Assembly: GCA_947503785.1 (NCBI GenBank)
Contig: CANNFB010000018.1
Location: 1 to 49,864, forward strand
Direction: 5' to 3'
Source: an uncultured Campylobacterales bacterium
GTDB lineage: Bacteria; Campylobacterota; Campylobacteria; Campylobacterales; Arcobacteraceae
DNA: 49,864 bases
A program made the position numbers and the translations under genes. Numbering within the stretch: the stretch's first letter is position 1; each line of letters opens with the position of its first letter. Shown piece by piece: positions 1 to 8,667 of this stretch. The notes below the pieces were generated by a model. It ran no database searches and was not told where the DNA came from. It was given only the letters and a program-made list of their open reading frames with translations.

Positions 1-74
1 GTGACCCGTGATGGATTCGAACCATCGGCCACTTCCTTAAAAGGGAAATGCTCTACCAGCTGAGCTAACGGGTC
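1..74 (-). tRNA. tRNA-Lys (anticodon UUU)
   Basis: Read on the minus strand, the sequence folds as a complete cloverleaf. The acceptor arm GACCCGT pairs with ACGGGTC, the D arm is GCTC/GAGC, the anticodon stem TTTCC/GGAAG encloses the loop CTTTTAA, and the T arm GATGG/CCATC encloses TTCGAAT. The anticodon TTT reads lysine AAA/AAG codons. The discriminator base is A, and the first C of an encoded CCA is the first base of the window, so the last two bases lie outside. Confidence 0.96.
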
Positions 75-130
75 ACTACTATCTTAAGAATTATTTCTTA
101 AAATGGAGTGGAATTATAATAGATTTCTTT

Positions 131-637
131 TTATTTGTCAATAGTTTTTTGAATAAATTTTAAAATTTTTTTAAGCCCTGTTTTTGCTGCTTGTATTTGA
201 ACATCTTCTCTTAATCCTTCGAAGTGGTAAATATCTATTTCTCGTGTATTTAAAGGCCCTATACAGCCTATTACAACGGTACCTACTGGTTTATTTAAAG
301 AACCGCCTCCTGGTCCTGCAATTCCAGATACTGCGATTGCATAATCTGCATCAAATTTTTTAATAGTTCCTTCTAGCATTTGACTAACAACTTCTAAGCT
401 TACTGCACCATAATTTTCAAGCGTACTATTTTGAACATTTAACTCTTTATGTTTTATTTTATTTGAATAACTTACAATAGCTCCATTGAAAATATCTGAT
501 GAATTAGGAATTTTAGTAATTAAGTGTGCAATTAATCCGCCTGTACATGATTCAGCTGTAGTAATTGATTGTTTTTTTAATCTTAGTATATTTTGAAGGG
601 TAATCATGTCTTTTTCATTAAATATTTCATCATACAT
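131..637 (-). CDS. pncC: CinA C-terminal-domain protein (nicotinamide-nucleotide amidohydrolase)
   Basis: This 168-aa protein is the stand-alone C-terminal CinA domain, PncC, which deamidates nicotinamide mononucleotide to nicotinate mononucleotide in pyridine nucleotide salvage. The family signatures are visible: TTAESCTGG near residues 26-34, and a SGIAGPGGG loop near 103-111 followed by KPVGTV. The N-terminal molybdopterin-binding-like domain of full CinA is absent, as in E. coli YgaD/PncC. The gene lies downstream of mqo on the same strand, 91 bp away, with a perfect hairpin between them, so it is probably not tightly co-transcribed. The start is ATG at 637. The family call is firm; the reaction is inferred from the family. 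Confidence 0.9.
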   Translation of the reverse strand: MYDEIFNEKDMITLQNILRLKKQSITTAESCTGGLIAHLITKIPNSSDIFNGAIVSYSNKIKHKELNVQNSTLENYGAVSLEVVSQMLEGTIKKFDADYAIAVSGIAGPGGGSLNKPVGTVVIGCIGPLNTREIDIYHFEGLREDVQIQAAKTGLKKILKFIQKTIDK

Positions 638-692
638 TGTAAATATCCTTTGTAAGAGTTTTAAAATAAATGAATTGTAATTGTATGTACAG

Positions 693-720
693 ATAGAGTA
701 AGAAATAAATCTTACTCTAT
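693..720. repeat. Perfect 10-bp inverted repeat between mqo and pncC
   Basis: Arms ATAGAGTAAG (693-702) and CTTACTCTAT (711-720) flank the 8-nt loop AAATAAAT. It sits 9 bp past the mqo stop on the minus strand. No T-run follows on that strand, so it is more like a 3'-UTR stability or processing hairpin, or a weak terminator, than a canonical intrinsic terminator. Confidence 0.55.
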
Positions 721-728
721 ATTAAGTC

Positions 729-2093
729 TTATACTAGCTCAGGGTCAGTTAAGTCTGCTAAAAATTGTTCTTCATCAAATTCTAGATTTAAATAATCACA
801 AACTTCTTTTATATCTCTTTGTGCATTTCCTAAACAAGAAGTTGCACCAGGAGATGGTGTCATGTTAAAGATAATTCCATTACCTTCACTTAACGATGCT
901 TCACCAAGCATTAATTTTTTCTCATTTTTATTTAAAACTTGTGGTCTTACTCCCCCAAATCCTTTTGCATATTCAATATCATCTTTTGTTAAAGAAGGTA
1001 CAATTTTCTGTGCATCTTTAACAAATAAACCTTTATTAATACCAGGAACTTCGAATAAGAAGTTTTTAAATACATAGTTTCTAATTTCTGAATCTTTTAA
1101 TAAGTCCCAGAATATTTTTAGGATACTTCCATCAATATTCATAGTTTTTAAACATTGTCCAACTGAACTAAAACCTTTGTATCTTTCTAATACACCAAGA
1201 GCTAATGCTGTTGGTCCAAATCTTGTTTTACCATCTTCTAAAATATCTGGATCACCATGTAACGCAGCAAATGGCAATTTGTCATTTTGTACCATGTATA
1301 CTTTACCATTTAAGAATTCACCACTAGTAATATAGAATGATCCTGCCATTGATAAAGACCCCATATGTTTACCATAACCCATTTTATGAGCTAAGTATAA
1401 TGAGTGTGCACCTGCATTTACAACTACAAAATCAGCAGTATAAACAGTTCCATTAACAGTTGTTAATTTGTATTTATCACCTACTTTTTCAATCTCTTCA
1501 ACTTCTGAGTTATAAAAAATGTCAGTTGTTTTAGATTCATCTGCTTCTTGACCTGCTTTAGCTAATTCTTCAGTCATTGCACCATAATCAACTGTAGTAT
1601 ACTCATCTCTTGCACCCATTGCAATAATTTCTTCTGGTCTATCTTTAGTTTGTTCTTTATCTGCATAAACTAATTTAGGTTCTAATTCTCTAAGCTTTTC
1701 TTTATCCCATAATTCTAAATAAGGGAAAAGATCTTTAAATTCATTATATCTATTAGTAATAAATTCAACTTCCTCTTTTCCAACACCTAAAGCCATTTTT
1801 TGATGTTTAAACATGATTTTTTCTTCTAAACCATACTGTAAACAGAACTTTTCAATCATTTTTGCAGTTCTTTTTGTGATTTTTGCTTTATCTAAAGTAT
1901 AGTTAGTCTCAATATCACCCACATGGATTGTCTGAGAATTACTACTTCCTTTTGAGTTTAAAGTAGCTAATGCTTCATATTTCTCTAACATACAAATATT
2001 CTTCGCTGTTGAATATTTTGCTAACTCGTAAAATAGAGCGGCACCAGATATTCCTCCACCAACTATTACGACTTCATAATGTTTTTCATTCAT
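729..2093 (-). CDS. mqo: Malate:quinone oxidoreductase (FAD-dependent)
   Basis: This 454-aa protein belongs to the FAD-dependent malate:quinone oxidoreductases. They oxidise malate to oxaloacetate at the inner face of the membrane and pass electrons to menaquinone or ubiquinone, replacing NAD malate dehydrogenase in the TCA cycle. The N-terminus carries the dinucleotide-binding motif VVIVGGGISGAALFYEL (residues about 8-24). A C-terminal GFGGVRPQVLNK segment and a TPSPGATSCLGNA segment are typical of the short Mqo type known from Helicobacter and Campylobacter. The start is ATG at 2093. It is monocistronic or followed loosely by pncC. A 17-bp palindrome lies in the 255-bp region shared with divergent ileS. 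Other FAD oxidoreductases of the DAO fold are the alternative, but the length and C-terminus fit Mqo. Confidence 0.93.
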   Translation of the reverse strand: MNEKHYEVVIVGGGISGAALFYELAKYSTAKNICMLEKYEALATLNSKGSSNSQTIHVGDIETNYTLDKAKITKRTAKMIEKFCLQYGLEEKIMFKHQKMALGVGKEEVEFITNRYNEFKDLFPYLELWDKEKLRELEPKLVYADKEQTKDRPEEIIAMGARDEYTTVDYGAMTEELAKAGQEADESKTTDIFYNSEVEEIEKVGDKYKLTTVNGTVYTADFVVVNAGAHSLYLAHKMGYGKHMGSLSMAGSFYITSGEFLNGKVYMVQNDKLPFAALHGDPDILEDGKTRFGPTALALGVLERYKGFSSVGQCLKTMNIDGSILKIFWDLLKDSEIRNYVFKNFLFEVPGINKGLFVKDAQKIVPSLTKDDIEYAKGFGGVRPQVLNKNEKKLMLGEASLSEGNGIIFNMTPSPGATSCLGNAQRDIKEVCDYLNLEFDEEQFLADLTDPELV

Positions 2094-2238
2094 GTATACT
2101 TCCTATGTATTGTTTAATTATTAGAAGATGTTAACACAAAAAAGTTGTAATTACTCTAAATAAATTTAGAAATTGTGCAATAAATATATAAAATATAGAG
2201 TTTGGTAACATCTATTAAACTTAAATGACAAATTAGAA

Positions 2239-2255
2239 TGTACAATAATTGTACA
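2239..2255. promoter_or_regulatory. 17-bp palindrome, candidate operator between mqo and ileS
   Basis: Arms TGTACAAT (2239-2246) and ATTGTACA (2248-2255) are perfect and separated by a single A. It lies 60 bp upstream of the ileS -10 box and about 146 bp upstream of the mqo start codon. The symmetry and size are those of a dimeric repressor or activator site. The regulator is unknown, and the rest of the 2094-2348 intergenic region shows only AT-rich sequence. Confidence 0.45.
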
Positions 2256-2309
2256 GTAGTGAAAAAAACTGAACTTGTAAAAAAATAGATTATATTAAAT
2301 TTATTTATA

Positions 2310-2322
2310 TTTAGATATAATC
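2310..2322 (+). promoter_or_regulatory. ileS promoter, -10 TATAAT
   Basis: TTTAGATATAATC contains a perfect -10 box (2316-2321) in an AT-rich context without a recognisable -35. The same string, ATTTAGATATAATC, occurs before valS at 33291-33304. Transcription would start near 2328, giving a leader of about 40 nt. Confidence 0.6.
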
Positions 2323-2366
2323 TACGATTTAATGAAAAACAATAAATATTGATAATTGAAGGTATT

Positions 2367-5102
2367 ATGAAAATGGATTATAAAGATAGTTTACTATTAC
2401 CAAAGACAGCGTTTCCAATGAGAGGAAATCTTCCTCAAAATGAACCAAAGAAATATAAGCAATGGGATGAACTTAAAGTTTATGACAGAATGAAAAGTAA
2501 TAGAGAAGGTGCAGAAACTTTCACTTTACATGATGGACCACCTTATGCAAATGGTCATATTCATATAGGACATGCCTTAAATAAAGTACTAAAAGATATT
2601 ATAAATAAATTTCACTATTTTGATGGAAAATCAATCAGATATGTTCCAGGTTGGGATTGTCATGGTTTACCAATTGAGCAAAAAGTTGAAGAAAAAATCG
2701 GAAGTACTAAGAAAAAAGAACTTCCAAAGTCTAAATTAAGACAATTATGTAGAGATCATGCAGGAAGATTTGTTGATATTCAAAGAGAAGAGTTCAAAGC
2801 TTTAGGTGTTATTGCTGATTGGGATAACCCTTATTTAACAATGGATTTCAAATTTGAAGCAAATATTTATAGAGAACTTTGTGCTATTGCAAAGCAAGGT
2901 TTATTAATTCAAAGATCTAAACCAGTTTATTGGTCATGGGCTGCACAAACAGCACTTGCTGAGGCAGAAGTAGAACATGAAGATAAAATATCTCCATCAA
3001 TTTATGTTGCGTTTAAACATGAAACTTTAGATGCTAGTGTTATTATTTGGACGACAACTCCTTGGACACTTCCTGCAAATACAGGTATTTCTTTAAATGG
3101 TGAAGAAGAGTATGTTTTAACAAGTGATAAATTTATTGTGGCACGTAAACTTTATAATTCATTAATTGAAAATGAAGTAATTTCTGGAACTGTTGTTGAA
3201 AATATTGACCCTAATTCTTTAGAAAACACTTTTGCTATTAACCCATTAAATGATAGAAAATCTAAAATCATTTTAGGTGAACATGTAATGATGGATTCTG
3301 GTTCTGGTGCTGTTCATACTGCACCTGGACATGGTGAGGATGATTATAAAGTAGGTTTAAAATATGACCTTGAAGTAATTATGCCTGTTGATGCATTCGG
3401 TAAATATGATCAAACAATTGTTAGAGAAAAACTTTTTAGAGATACAGATAAGTACTTAGGCATTAATGTATTTAAAGCAAATGAGCCAATTTTAGAAGAA
3501 TTAGGTGATGCTTTATTAAAAAGAGTTGATATTAAACATTCGTATCCACATTGTTGGAGAACTCATACTCCTATTATCTTTAGAGCTACTAAACAATGGT
3601 TTATCTCTATTGATGATGAGTATGGAAAAGAAAATAAAACATTAAGAGAAAATGCACTTCAAGTTGTAGAAGACTTAACTTTCTATCCTGAATGGGGAAG
3701 AAATAGATTAAGATCTATGTTAGATGGACGTCCTGATTGGTGTATTTCAAGACAAAGAGATTGGGGAGTTCCAATTGCATTTTTTAGAAACAAAAAGACT
3801 GATGAAATTATTTTTGATGAAGAAGTTTTAACTCATACTGCTAAAATTTTTGAAGAAAAAGGTTGTGATGCTTGGTATGACTTATCAATTGAAGAATTAT
3901 TACCAGCTAATAGTGGATTAAATGCTGATGATTTAGAAAAAACTAAAGATATTTTAGATGTGTGGTTTGATTCAGGTTCTACTCAAAATGCAGTTTTAAG
4001 ATCTGGAAATTATGATGCAGGTACTTTCCCTGCTGATATGTATTTAGAAGGAAGTGACCAGCATAGAGGTTGGTTCCAATCTTCACTTTTAACAACGTTA
4101 GCATCTTCTGAAATTGCACCATATAAGTCAGTTTTAACTCATGGATTCACTGTTGATGAAAAAGGTGAAAAAATGTCTAAATCAAAAGGAAATGTTGTTG
4201 CACCTGATAAGGTTATGAAACAATATGGTTCTGAGATTTTAAGACTATGGGTTGCTATGAGTGATTATCAATCAGATTTAAAAATCTCTGATAATATTTT
4301 AAAACAAAATGCAGAGCTTTATAGAAAAATCAGAAACACAGCTAGATTTTTACTTGCAAATGTTACTGATTTAGAAGAGATTGTAGCCGTTGATAAAATG
4401 GGTCCTTTGGATAAATGGATATTGTCAAAAGCAAAATCTGTATTTGATGAAATTCAAGCTTCATTTGAAGTTTACGAATTCTCAAAAGGTTTAAATAAAT
4501 TAAATAACTTCTTAGTTGTTGATTTATCTGGAATTTATTTGGATGTTTGTAAAGATAGATTATATTGTGATGATAAAAATGATATTCATAGACTTGCATC
4601 TCAAAGTGCAATGGCATTAATTGCTAAAAAGTTAATTTCAACTCTAGCTCCAATCTTAACATATACAATGGATGAGTTATTAACTTATGCTCCAGAGTTT
4701 ATTAAACAAGATTGCGCAGATATTTTTGATTATACAAAAGTAGAATTACCTAGTATTGAGAATAATATTAATGAAGAAATTTTATTAACAGCAAAAGAGA
4801 AATTCTCAGAAATAAAAGATGCATTAAGTAAAGAAAAAGTAATTAAGACTACACTAGAATTATCTATGTATACAAATAATTCTGATATTCTAGCTCTTGA
4901 TGAAGTAGAAGCTTCTGATTGGTTCTTAGTAAGTTCTATTAGTGATACTAAGCAAGATTTAGAAGTACTTGGAACATTTAAAATAGATGAAAATGTTTTT
5001 GAAGTTTATAAAGCAAATGACCATAAATGTCCAAGATGTTGGAAGTTTACGGCAAAAGAAGAAGATACACTTTGTTCAAGATGTGACGAAGTTATAAAGT
5101 AG
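2367..5102 (+). CDS. ileS: Isoleucyl-tRNA synthetase
   Basis: Class I aminoacyl-tRNA synthetase charging tRNA-Ile, cytoplasmic. Visible are the HIGH-type motif HIHIGHAL near residues 64-71, the editing (CP1) domain with TTTPWTLPANTG, the WCISRQRDWGVP segment, the KMSKS loop in EKMSKSKGN, and a C-terminal zinc site of two CxxC pairs (CPRC and CSRC). The frame is open from a TTG at 2349, but ATG at 2367 or 2373 is preferred: GAAGG lies at 2358-2362, and starting at 2373 gives an N-terminus (MDYKDSL) like that of E. coli IleRS. The length of about 911 aa is normal for bacterial-type IleRS. It is the first gene of a run including a 37-aa membrane protein, nfu, an acidic protein and murE. Confidence 0.97.
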   Translation: MKMDYKDSLLLPKTAFPMRGNLPQNEPKKYKQWDELKVYDRMKSNREGAETFTLHDGPPYANGHIHIGHALNKVLKDIINKFHYFDGKSIRYVPGWDCHGLPIEQKVEEKIGSTKKKELPKSKLRQLCRDHAGRFVDIQREEFKALGVIADWDNPYLTMDFKFEANIYRELCAIAKQGLLIQRSKPVYWSWAAQTALAEAEVEHEDKISPSIYVAFKHETLDASVIIWTTTPWTLPANTGISLNGEEEYVLTSDKFIVARKLYNSLIENEVISGTVVENIDPNSLENTFAINPLNDRKSKIILGEHVMMDSGSGAVHTAPGHGEDDYKVGLKYDLEVIMPVDAFGKYDQTIVREKLFRDTDKYLGINVFKANEPILEELGDALLKRVDIKHSYPHCWRTHTPIIFRATKQWFISIDDEYGKENKTLRENALQVVEDLTFYPEWGRNRLRSMLDGRPDWCISRQRDWGVPIAFFRNKKTDEIIFDEEVLTHTAKIFEEKGCDAWYDLSIEELLPANSGLNADDLEKTKDILDVWFDSGSTQNAVLRSGNYDAGTFPADMYLEGSDQHRGWFQSSLLTTLASSEIAPYKSVLTHGFTVDEKGEKMSKSKGNVVAPDKVMKQYGSEILRLWVAMSDYQSDLKISDNILKQNAELYRKIRNTARFLLANVTDLEEIVAVDKMGPLDKWILSKAKSVFDEIQASFEVYEFSKGLNKLNNFLVVDLSGIYLDVCKDRLYCDDKNDIHRLASQSAMALIAKKLISTLAPILTYTMDELLTYAPEFIKQDCADIFDYTKVELPSIENNINEEILLTAKEKFSEIKDALSKEKVIKTTLELSMYTNNSDILALDEVEASDWFLVSSISDTKQDLEVLGTFKIDENVFEVYKANDHKCPRCWKFTAKEEDTLCSRCDEVIK

Positions 5103-5108
5103 GAAAAT

Positions 5109-5222
5109 ATGTTTCAAGAAGAAGTAACATTAACATTTATATTCCAAACAATAGGAGTTATTTTAGCTCTAACTGCTTTTGGGATATATTTAGTGAAAAA
5201 AAAAGCAAAAGAGGAAAAATAA
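5109..5222 (+). CDS. Small 37-aa single-pass membrane protein
   Basis: An ATG at 5109, preceded by AGGAAA seven bases upstream, opens 37 codons ending in TAA at 5220-5222. The predicted peptide has an N-terminal acidic stretch (MFQEEV), one hydrophobic segment of about 20 residues (FIFQTIGVILALTAFGIYLV) and a lysine-rich tail (KKKAKEEK), as expected for a single membrane helix with the positive end inside. It is packed six bases after ileS and one base before nfu, so it sits in the operon with proper spacing. I do not recognise a family. The tight packing and ribosome-binding site favour a real gene over a chance frame. Confidence 0.65.
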   Translation: MFQEEVTLTFIFQTIGVILALTAFGIYLVKKKAKEEK

Positions 5223-5223
5223 T

Positions 5224-5502
5224 ATGATGCCATTTTCAGATGAAGATTTACAAGATCCTGTAAGTTCGATTATAAAAACTAAAATTGCTCCAATGCTAGC
5301 TCGTGATGGTGGTGCAATACAATTATTAGAAATTAGAGATGCAAGAGTGTTTATTCAATTACAAGGTTCTTGTGTTGGTTGTAGTGCTAGTAGCAGTACT
5401 TTAAAATTTGTAGTAGAAAAAGAATTGAAAGCTGCAATTCACCCAGAATTAGAAATAGTTAATGTTCCAATTGGCATGGAAGATAAATTAGAGGAATTTT
5501 AA
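5224..5502 (+). CDS. NifU-like C-terminal (Nfu) iron-sulfur scaffold/carrier protein
   Basis: This 92-aa protein is a stand-alone Nfu domain. Such proteins bind a labile Fe-S cluster between dimers through a CxxC motif and deliver it to apo-proteins. The motif is present as GSCVGCSAS (Cys50 and Cys53), after the family's DGGAIQLL segment. Translation may begin at the first ATG (5224) or the adjacent one (5227). The stop codon overlaps the ATG of the next gene (TAATG), indicating translational coupling. There is no N-terminal A-type or IscU domain, so it is a carrier rather than a full NifU. Confidence 0.92.
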   Translation: MMPFSDEDLQDPVSSIIKTKIAPMLARDGGAIQLLEIRDARVFIQLQGSCVGCSASSSTLKFVVEKELKAAIHPELEIVNVPIGMEDKLEEF

Positions 5503-6092
5503 TGATAAATGAAAGTAGATTATTAAATGAGGCAAATAGTTTTTTCTTAGAAAAAGATTTTGAAAAAGCTATGTTTTTATATGCTCAATTATCATCAACT
5601 TTTAAAGAAAATAAAGAATACCCAATTTATGCATTGTTTTGTGATATAGCAAGTGAAGATGAAGAAAAAGCAATGTCTTTATATGATTACTTTTCTGTTG
5701 TAAAAGAAGATAGTTTAGAAGAAGCTATTCGATATGTTGAAGATATAATTGATGCATATGATGGTGATATTGATAAAATGATGGAAATGTTAAAGGACTT
5801 AAGTCTTTCAACAGTTGATGCTTTAGATGCAATAAAATATGAAGATTTTAAAAAACTAATAAATTCTCGTGGTTCATTTAGAATTGCTTTTGAAGATATT
5901 ATGTTTTCAACAAAAGTAGCTATTGAAAATAAAGATGATTTTTTTGATTTTGTTACAAAATTAATAGACAATGATTTTAATAACACAGCATACACTTATC
6001 TTGATGGTTTCAATGAGTATTTCGCTTATGATGATGAAATTGAAAAGTTATACAAAAAATTAGAAGAGAAAAATTTTGCAGTTAATAATTAA
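5502..6092 (+). CDS. Acidic helical (TPR-like) protein of unknown function
   Basis: This 196-aa protein is rich in Glu/Asp and Phe and predicted to be almost all alpha-helical. The first 60 residues resemble a tetratricopeptide unit (LLNEANSFFLEKDFEKAMFLYAQL). There is no signal peptide, membrane segment or catalytic motif. The start codon shares one base with the nfu stop, and the 3' end overlaps murE by 17 nt, so it is translated as part of the operon. I do not recognise a named family. A cytoplasmic adaptor or assembly protein is the most that can be inferred. Confidence 0.8.
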   Translation: MINESRLLNEANSFFLEKDFEKAMFLYAQLSSTFKENKEYPIYALFCDIASEDEEKAMSLYDYFSVVKEDSLEEAIRYVEDIIDAYDGDIDKMMEMLKDLSLSTVDALDAIKYEDFKKLINSRGSFRIAFEDIMFSTKVAIENKDDFFDFVTKLIDNDFNNTAYTYLDGFNEYFAYDDEIEKLYKKLEEKNFAVNN

Positions 6093-7356
6093 TAATAAAG
6101 TATTTACAGATAATTCAAATGAAGCAGATGGAAATTCTGCTTTTGTTGTTTCTTCACAAAATGAAAAATTTAGACAAAGTGCTATTGACAATGGATGTAA
6201 AGAAATTATTGAATCAAAAGATTTAAAAGATTACTTAGATATGTCTGGTATTAAAATTATTGGAATTACTGGAACTAATGGCAAAACTACAACAGCTGCT
6301 GCTATTTATTCTATTTTATTAGATTTAGGTTATAAAGTTGCACTTCAAGGAACTCGAGGTTTTTATATAAATGATGAGAGAGTTGAAGAATATTCTTTAA
6401 CAACACCAATTCAACTAGGTAACTTTGCTAATATTCAAAAAGCAATGGATTGTGAATGTGATTTTTTTGTAATGGAAGTAAGTTCTCATGCAATACAACA
6501 AAATAGAATTGAAGGTTTAACTTTTGAACTTAAAATTCATACAAATATTACACGAGATCATTTGGATTATCATAAAACTATTGAAGAATATATCAATATT
6601 AAGAACTCATTTTTCTCTGATGATACAAAAAAATTAATCAACAAAGATGACAAAATAGTTAAATATAATGTTAAAAATGGTTTTGCTTACTCACTAGATG
6701 AACCATCAACTTATAAAGTTGGGGCATATTCTTTTAAAAATGGAATGCATGTAATGTTTTCTCATTTTGATGAAATGCACTCTTTCTCTTCCTCTATGAT
6801 GGGTATTTTTAATGTATATAATTTAATAGCTGCACTTAGCGCTGTTCATATTGTTACTTCTAAACCTTTAGATGAGATTTGTGAAGCAGTAGAAAATTTT
6901 GCAGGGGTTAGTGGAAGAATGGAAATCATTTCTTCAGAGCCTTTAGTAATTGTGGATTTTGCTCATACTCCTGATGGAATGAAAGAAGTTTTACAAAGTT
7001 TTGCTCATAAAGATATTATCTGTGTATTTGGTGCAGGTGGAGATAGAGATCAAGACAAAAGACCTCTAATGGGACAAGTTGCTGCTAATTATGCAAAACA
7101 TATAATAGTAACTTCTGATAATCCAAGATTTGAAGACCCTGATTTAATTGTTGAAGATATTTTAAAAGGTATTAAAAATCATCAAAGTGTACAAGTTGAT
7201 ATAAATAGAAAAGAAGCTATTAGAAAAGCAATTGAAATTACAAATGAAGATTCAGTAGTTTTAGTTCTTGGAAAAGGTGATGAGGAAGCTCAAATAATCT
7301 ATGATAAGAAAATTCCTTTTTCTGATAAAGAAGAAATTTTAAAATATATTAAGTAG
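6076..7356 (+). CDS. murE: UDP-MurNAc-tripeptide (meso-diaminopimelate) ligase
   Basis: MurE adds meso-diaminopimelate to UDP-MurNAc-L-Ala-D-Glu in cytoplasmic peptidoglycan precursor synthesis. The Mur-ligase P-loop ITGTNGKTTTA spans about residues 64-74, the carbamylated lysine is expected at K176 (INIKNSFF), GVSGRMEI follows at 277-284, and DNPR (348-351) is the signature of the diaminopimelate-adding type as opposed to lysine. At 426 aa it is shorter than E. coli MurE (about 495) at the N-terminal substrate domain, which is usual in this phylum. The start is a TTG at 6076, inside the preceding gene, supported by AGAAGAGA upstream at 6062-6069. It converges with the VWA gene, 17 bp apart, with no clear terminator hairpin. 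Confidence 0.95.
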   Translation: MQLIINNKVFTDNSNEADGNSAFVVSSQNEKFRQSAIDNGCKEIIESKDLKDYLDMSGIKIIGITGTNGKTTTAAAIYSILLDLGYKVALQGTRGFYINDERVEEYSLTTPIQLGNFANIQKAMDCECDFFVMEVSSHAIQQNRIEGLTFELKIHTNITRDHLDYHKTIEEYINIKNSFFSDDTKKLINKDDKIVKYNVKNGFAYSLDEPSTYKVGAYSFKNGMHVMFSHFDEMHSFSSSMMGIFNVYNLIAALSAVHIVTSKPLDEICEAVENFAGVSGRMEIISSEPLVIVDFAHTPDGMKEVLQSFAHKDIICVFGAGGDRDQDKRPLMGQVAANYAKHIIVTSDNPRFEDPDLIVEDILKGIKNHQSVQVDINRKEAIRKAIEITNEDSVVLVLGKGDEEAQIIYDKKIPFSDKEEILKYIK

Positions 7357-7373
7357 TATATTTTAAATTTTTC

Positions 7374-8279
7374 TTATTCTTTATTCTTTAAATAAATAAA
7401 AAGTACAAGAGCAAAAACTGCAAAAAATAGTGAATAGAAGAATAAGTAATCTTTTAAAACTATTTTGTTTTGATCAATTTTTGACTTCTCTAATTTATTA
7501 ATATCTTCATAAATTGCAATTAAATTATCTTTAGAATATGCAGTATAAGATTTTGCATTAGATTGTGAAGATATTTGATTTAAAACTGCTTTATTTGAGT
7601 TTCCTATTCCAATAGTATATGCTTTTATATTGTATTTTTTTAGAAGCTTTACAACTATTTTTAGTGGAATTTTACTTGCAGTATCTTCTCCATCACTTAA
7701 AACTATAATTACATTTGATTTTGCTTTTTTATCTTTTAAAATATTTACACTTCTAGCAATGGAATCTAATAGTGCTGTATTATTTCCAGCCATTCCTATT
7801 TCTAAATAATCAATTATTTCTTTTTGAGCATTCTTATCAAAACTAAGGGGACTTGCCATCATCACAGAATCTCCAAAAATTACTAAGCCAATATTATCAC
7901 TTTTTCTTTTTGAAATAAAATCTTTAACAATATCTTTTACAACCGCAAATCTATTCTTACTTCTATCATCTTTATCTAAATCTTTATATTTCATAGAACC
8001 ACTTGCATCAAGATTTAGAAGTATGTTTATTCCATCATTTTTTATAAGTTGTGTGTCTTTTTCTTTTATAGGTGAGGCTAGGGAAATTATAGCAAGAGAA
8101 ATTATCAAATATTTTAGTATATTAATTACAAGGCTTGATTTTTGATTAGATTTTTGAAATATATTCAAGTGTGGAATATAATAGCTTGGACTTTTAGCTT
8201 TGCAATAAATTGAGCAAAGTATAAATACAAAAATCAATAATAAAACATAAGGAAATTCAAAAGTAATATTATTTAACAT
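7374..8279 (-). CDS. VWA-domain membrane protein (BatA/BatB-like)
   Basis: This 301-aa protein has two N-terminal membrane helices (about residues 9-26 and 48-69), a periplasmic von Willebrand factor A domain with an intact MIDAS motif DASGS (residues 91-95) plus the later LSDGEDT segment, and a C-terminal helix near 275-296. This is the BatA/BatB architecture. It is the last gene of a minus-strand operon moxR-DUF58-DUF4381-VWA and overlaps the DUF4381 gene by 11 nt. In related systems the MoxR ATPase acts as a chaperone on VWA partners. The name Bat (Bacteroides aerotolerance) is historical, and the target here is unknown. Confidence 0.88.
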   Translation of the reverse strand: MLNNITFEFPYVLLLIFVFILCSIYCKAKSPSYYIPHLNIFQKSNQKSSLVINILKYLIISLAIISLASPIKEKDTQLIKNDGINILLNLDASGSMKYKDLDKDDRSKNRFAVVKDIVKDFISKRKSDNIGLVIFGDSVMMASPLSFDKNAQKEIIDYLEIGMAGNNTALLDSIARSVNILKDKKAKSNVIIVLSDGEDTASKIPLKIVVKLLKKYNIKAYTIGIGNSNKAVLNQISSQSNAKSYTAYSKDNLIAIYEDINKLEKSKIDQNKIVLKDYLFFYSLFFAVFALVLFIYLKNKE

Positions 8280-8667
8280 CTAATATATCCAATAAAGTAG
8301 TAAGTCTATTTTTAATATTTGTATCAATACTTGAAACTTCTTTTTTATACTTGTAATCTTCAAGTTCATTTATCAGCTCGTTCGCTAATCTTTTTTCTCT
8401 ATCTTCACTTACTAGTAATCTTAAGTATTTAGTAATAGTATAAGCATCTTTTTTGGGTTCTTTAAACTCTATATCTTTTAAAATATTAAAATATATTTTT
8501 CTTTTATTTGTTTTTTTGTTTTTAAAGTATTTAATTATAAAAACAATAATACTAATAACAATGATAAAACAAAGAAGTATTAATGCAAAGTAAATAAATA
8601 TAGAGTTATCAGGAATTTTAACAATATCTTTAATATCATGAATTTTTAAAGCAATATTCTCATTCAT
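8269..8667 (-). CDS. DUF4381-like single-pass membrane protein of the Bat operon
   Basis: This 132-aa protein has a short N-terminal extramembrane segment containing IHDIKDIVKIPDNS, one strong membrane helix (about residues 23-47), then a basic, helical cytoplasmic domain. This layout and the position between a DUF58 gene and a VWA gene match DUF4381 proteins of MoxR/VWA operons. It shares its first base with the DUF58 stop and overlaps the VWA gene by 11 nt. No catalytic motif is visible. It probably anchors or bridges the DUF58 and VWA proteins. Confidence 0.72.
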   Translation of the reverse strand: MNENIALKIHDIKDIVKIPDNSIFIYFALILLCFIIVISIIVFIIKYFKNKKTNKRKIYFNILKDIEFKEPKKDAYTITKYLRLLVSEDREKRLANELINELEDYKYKKEVSSIDTNIKNRLTTLLDILDVK

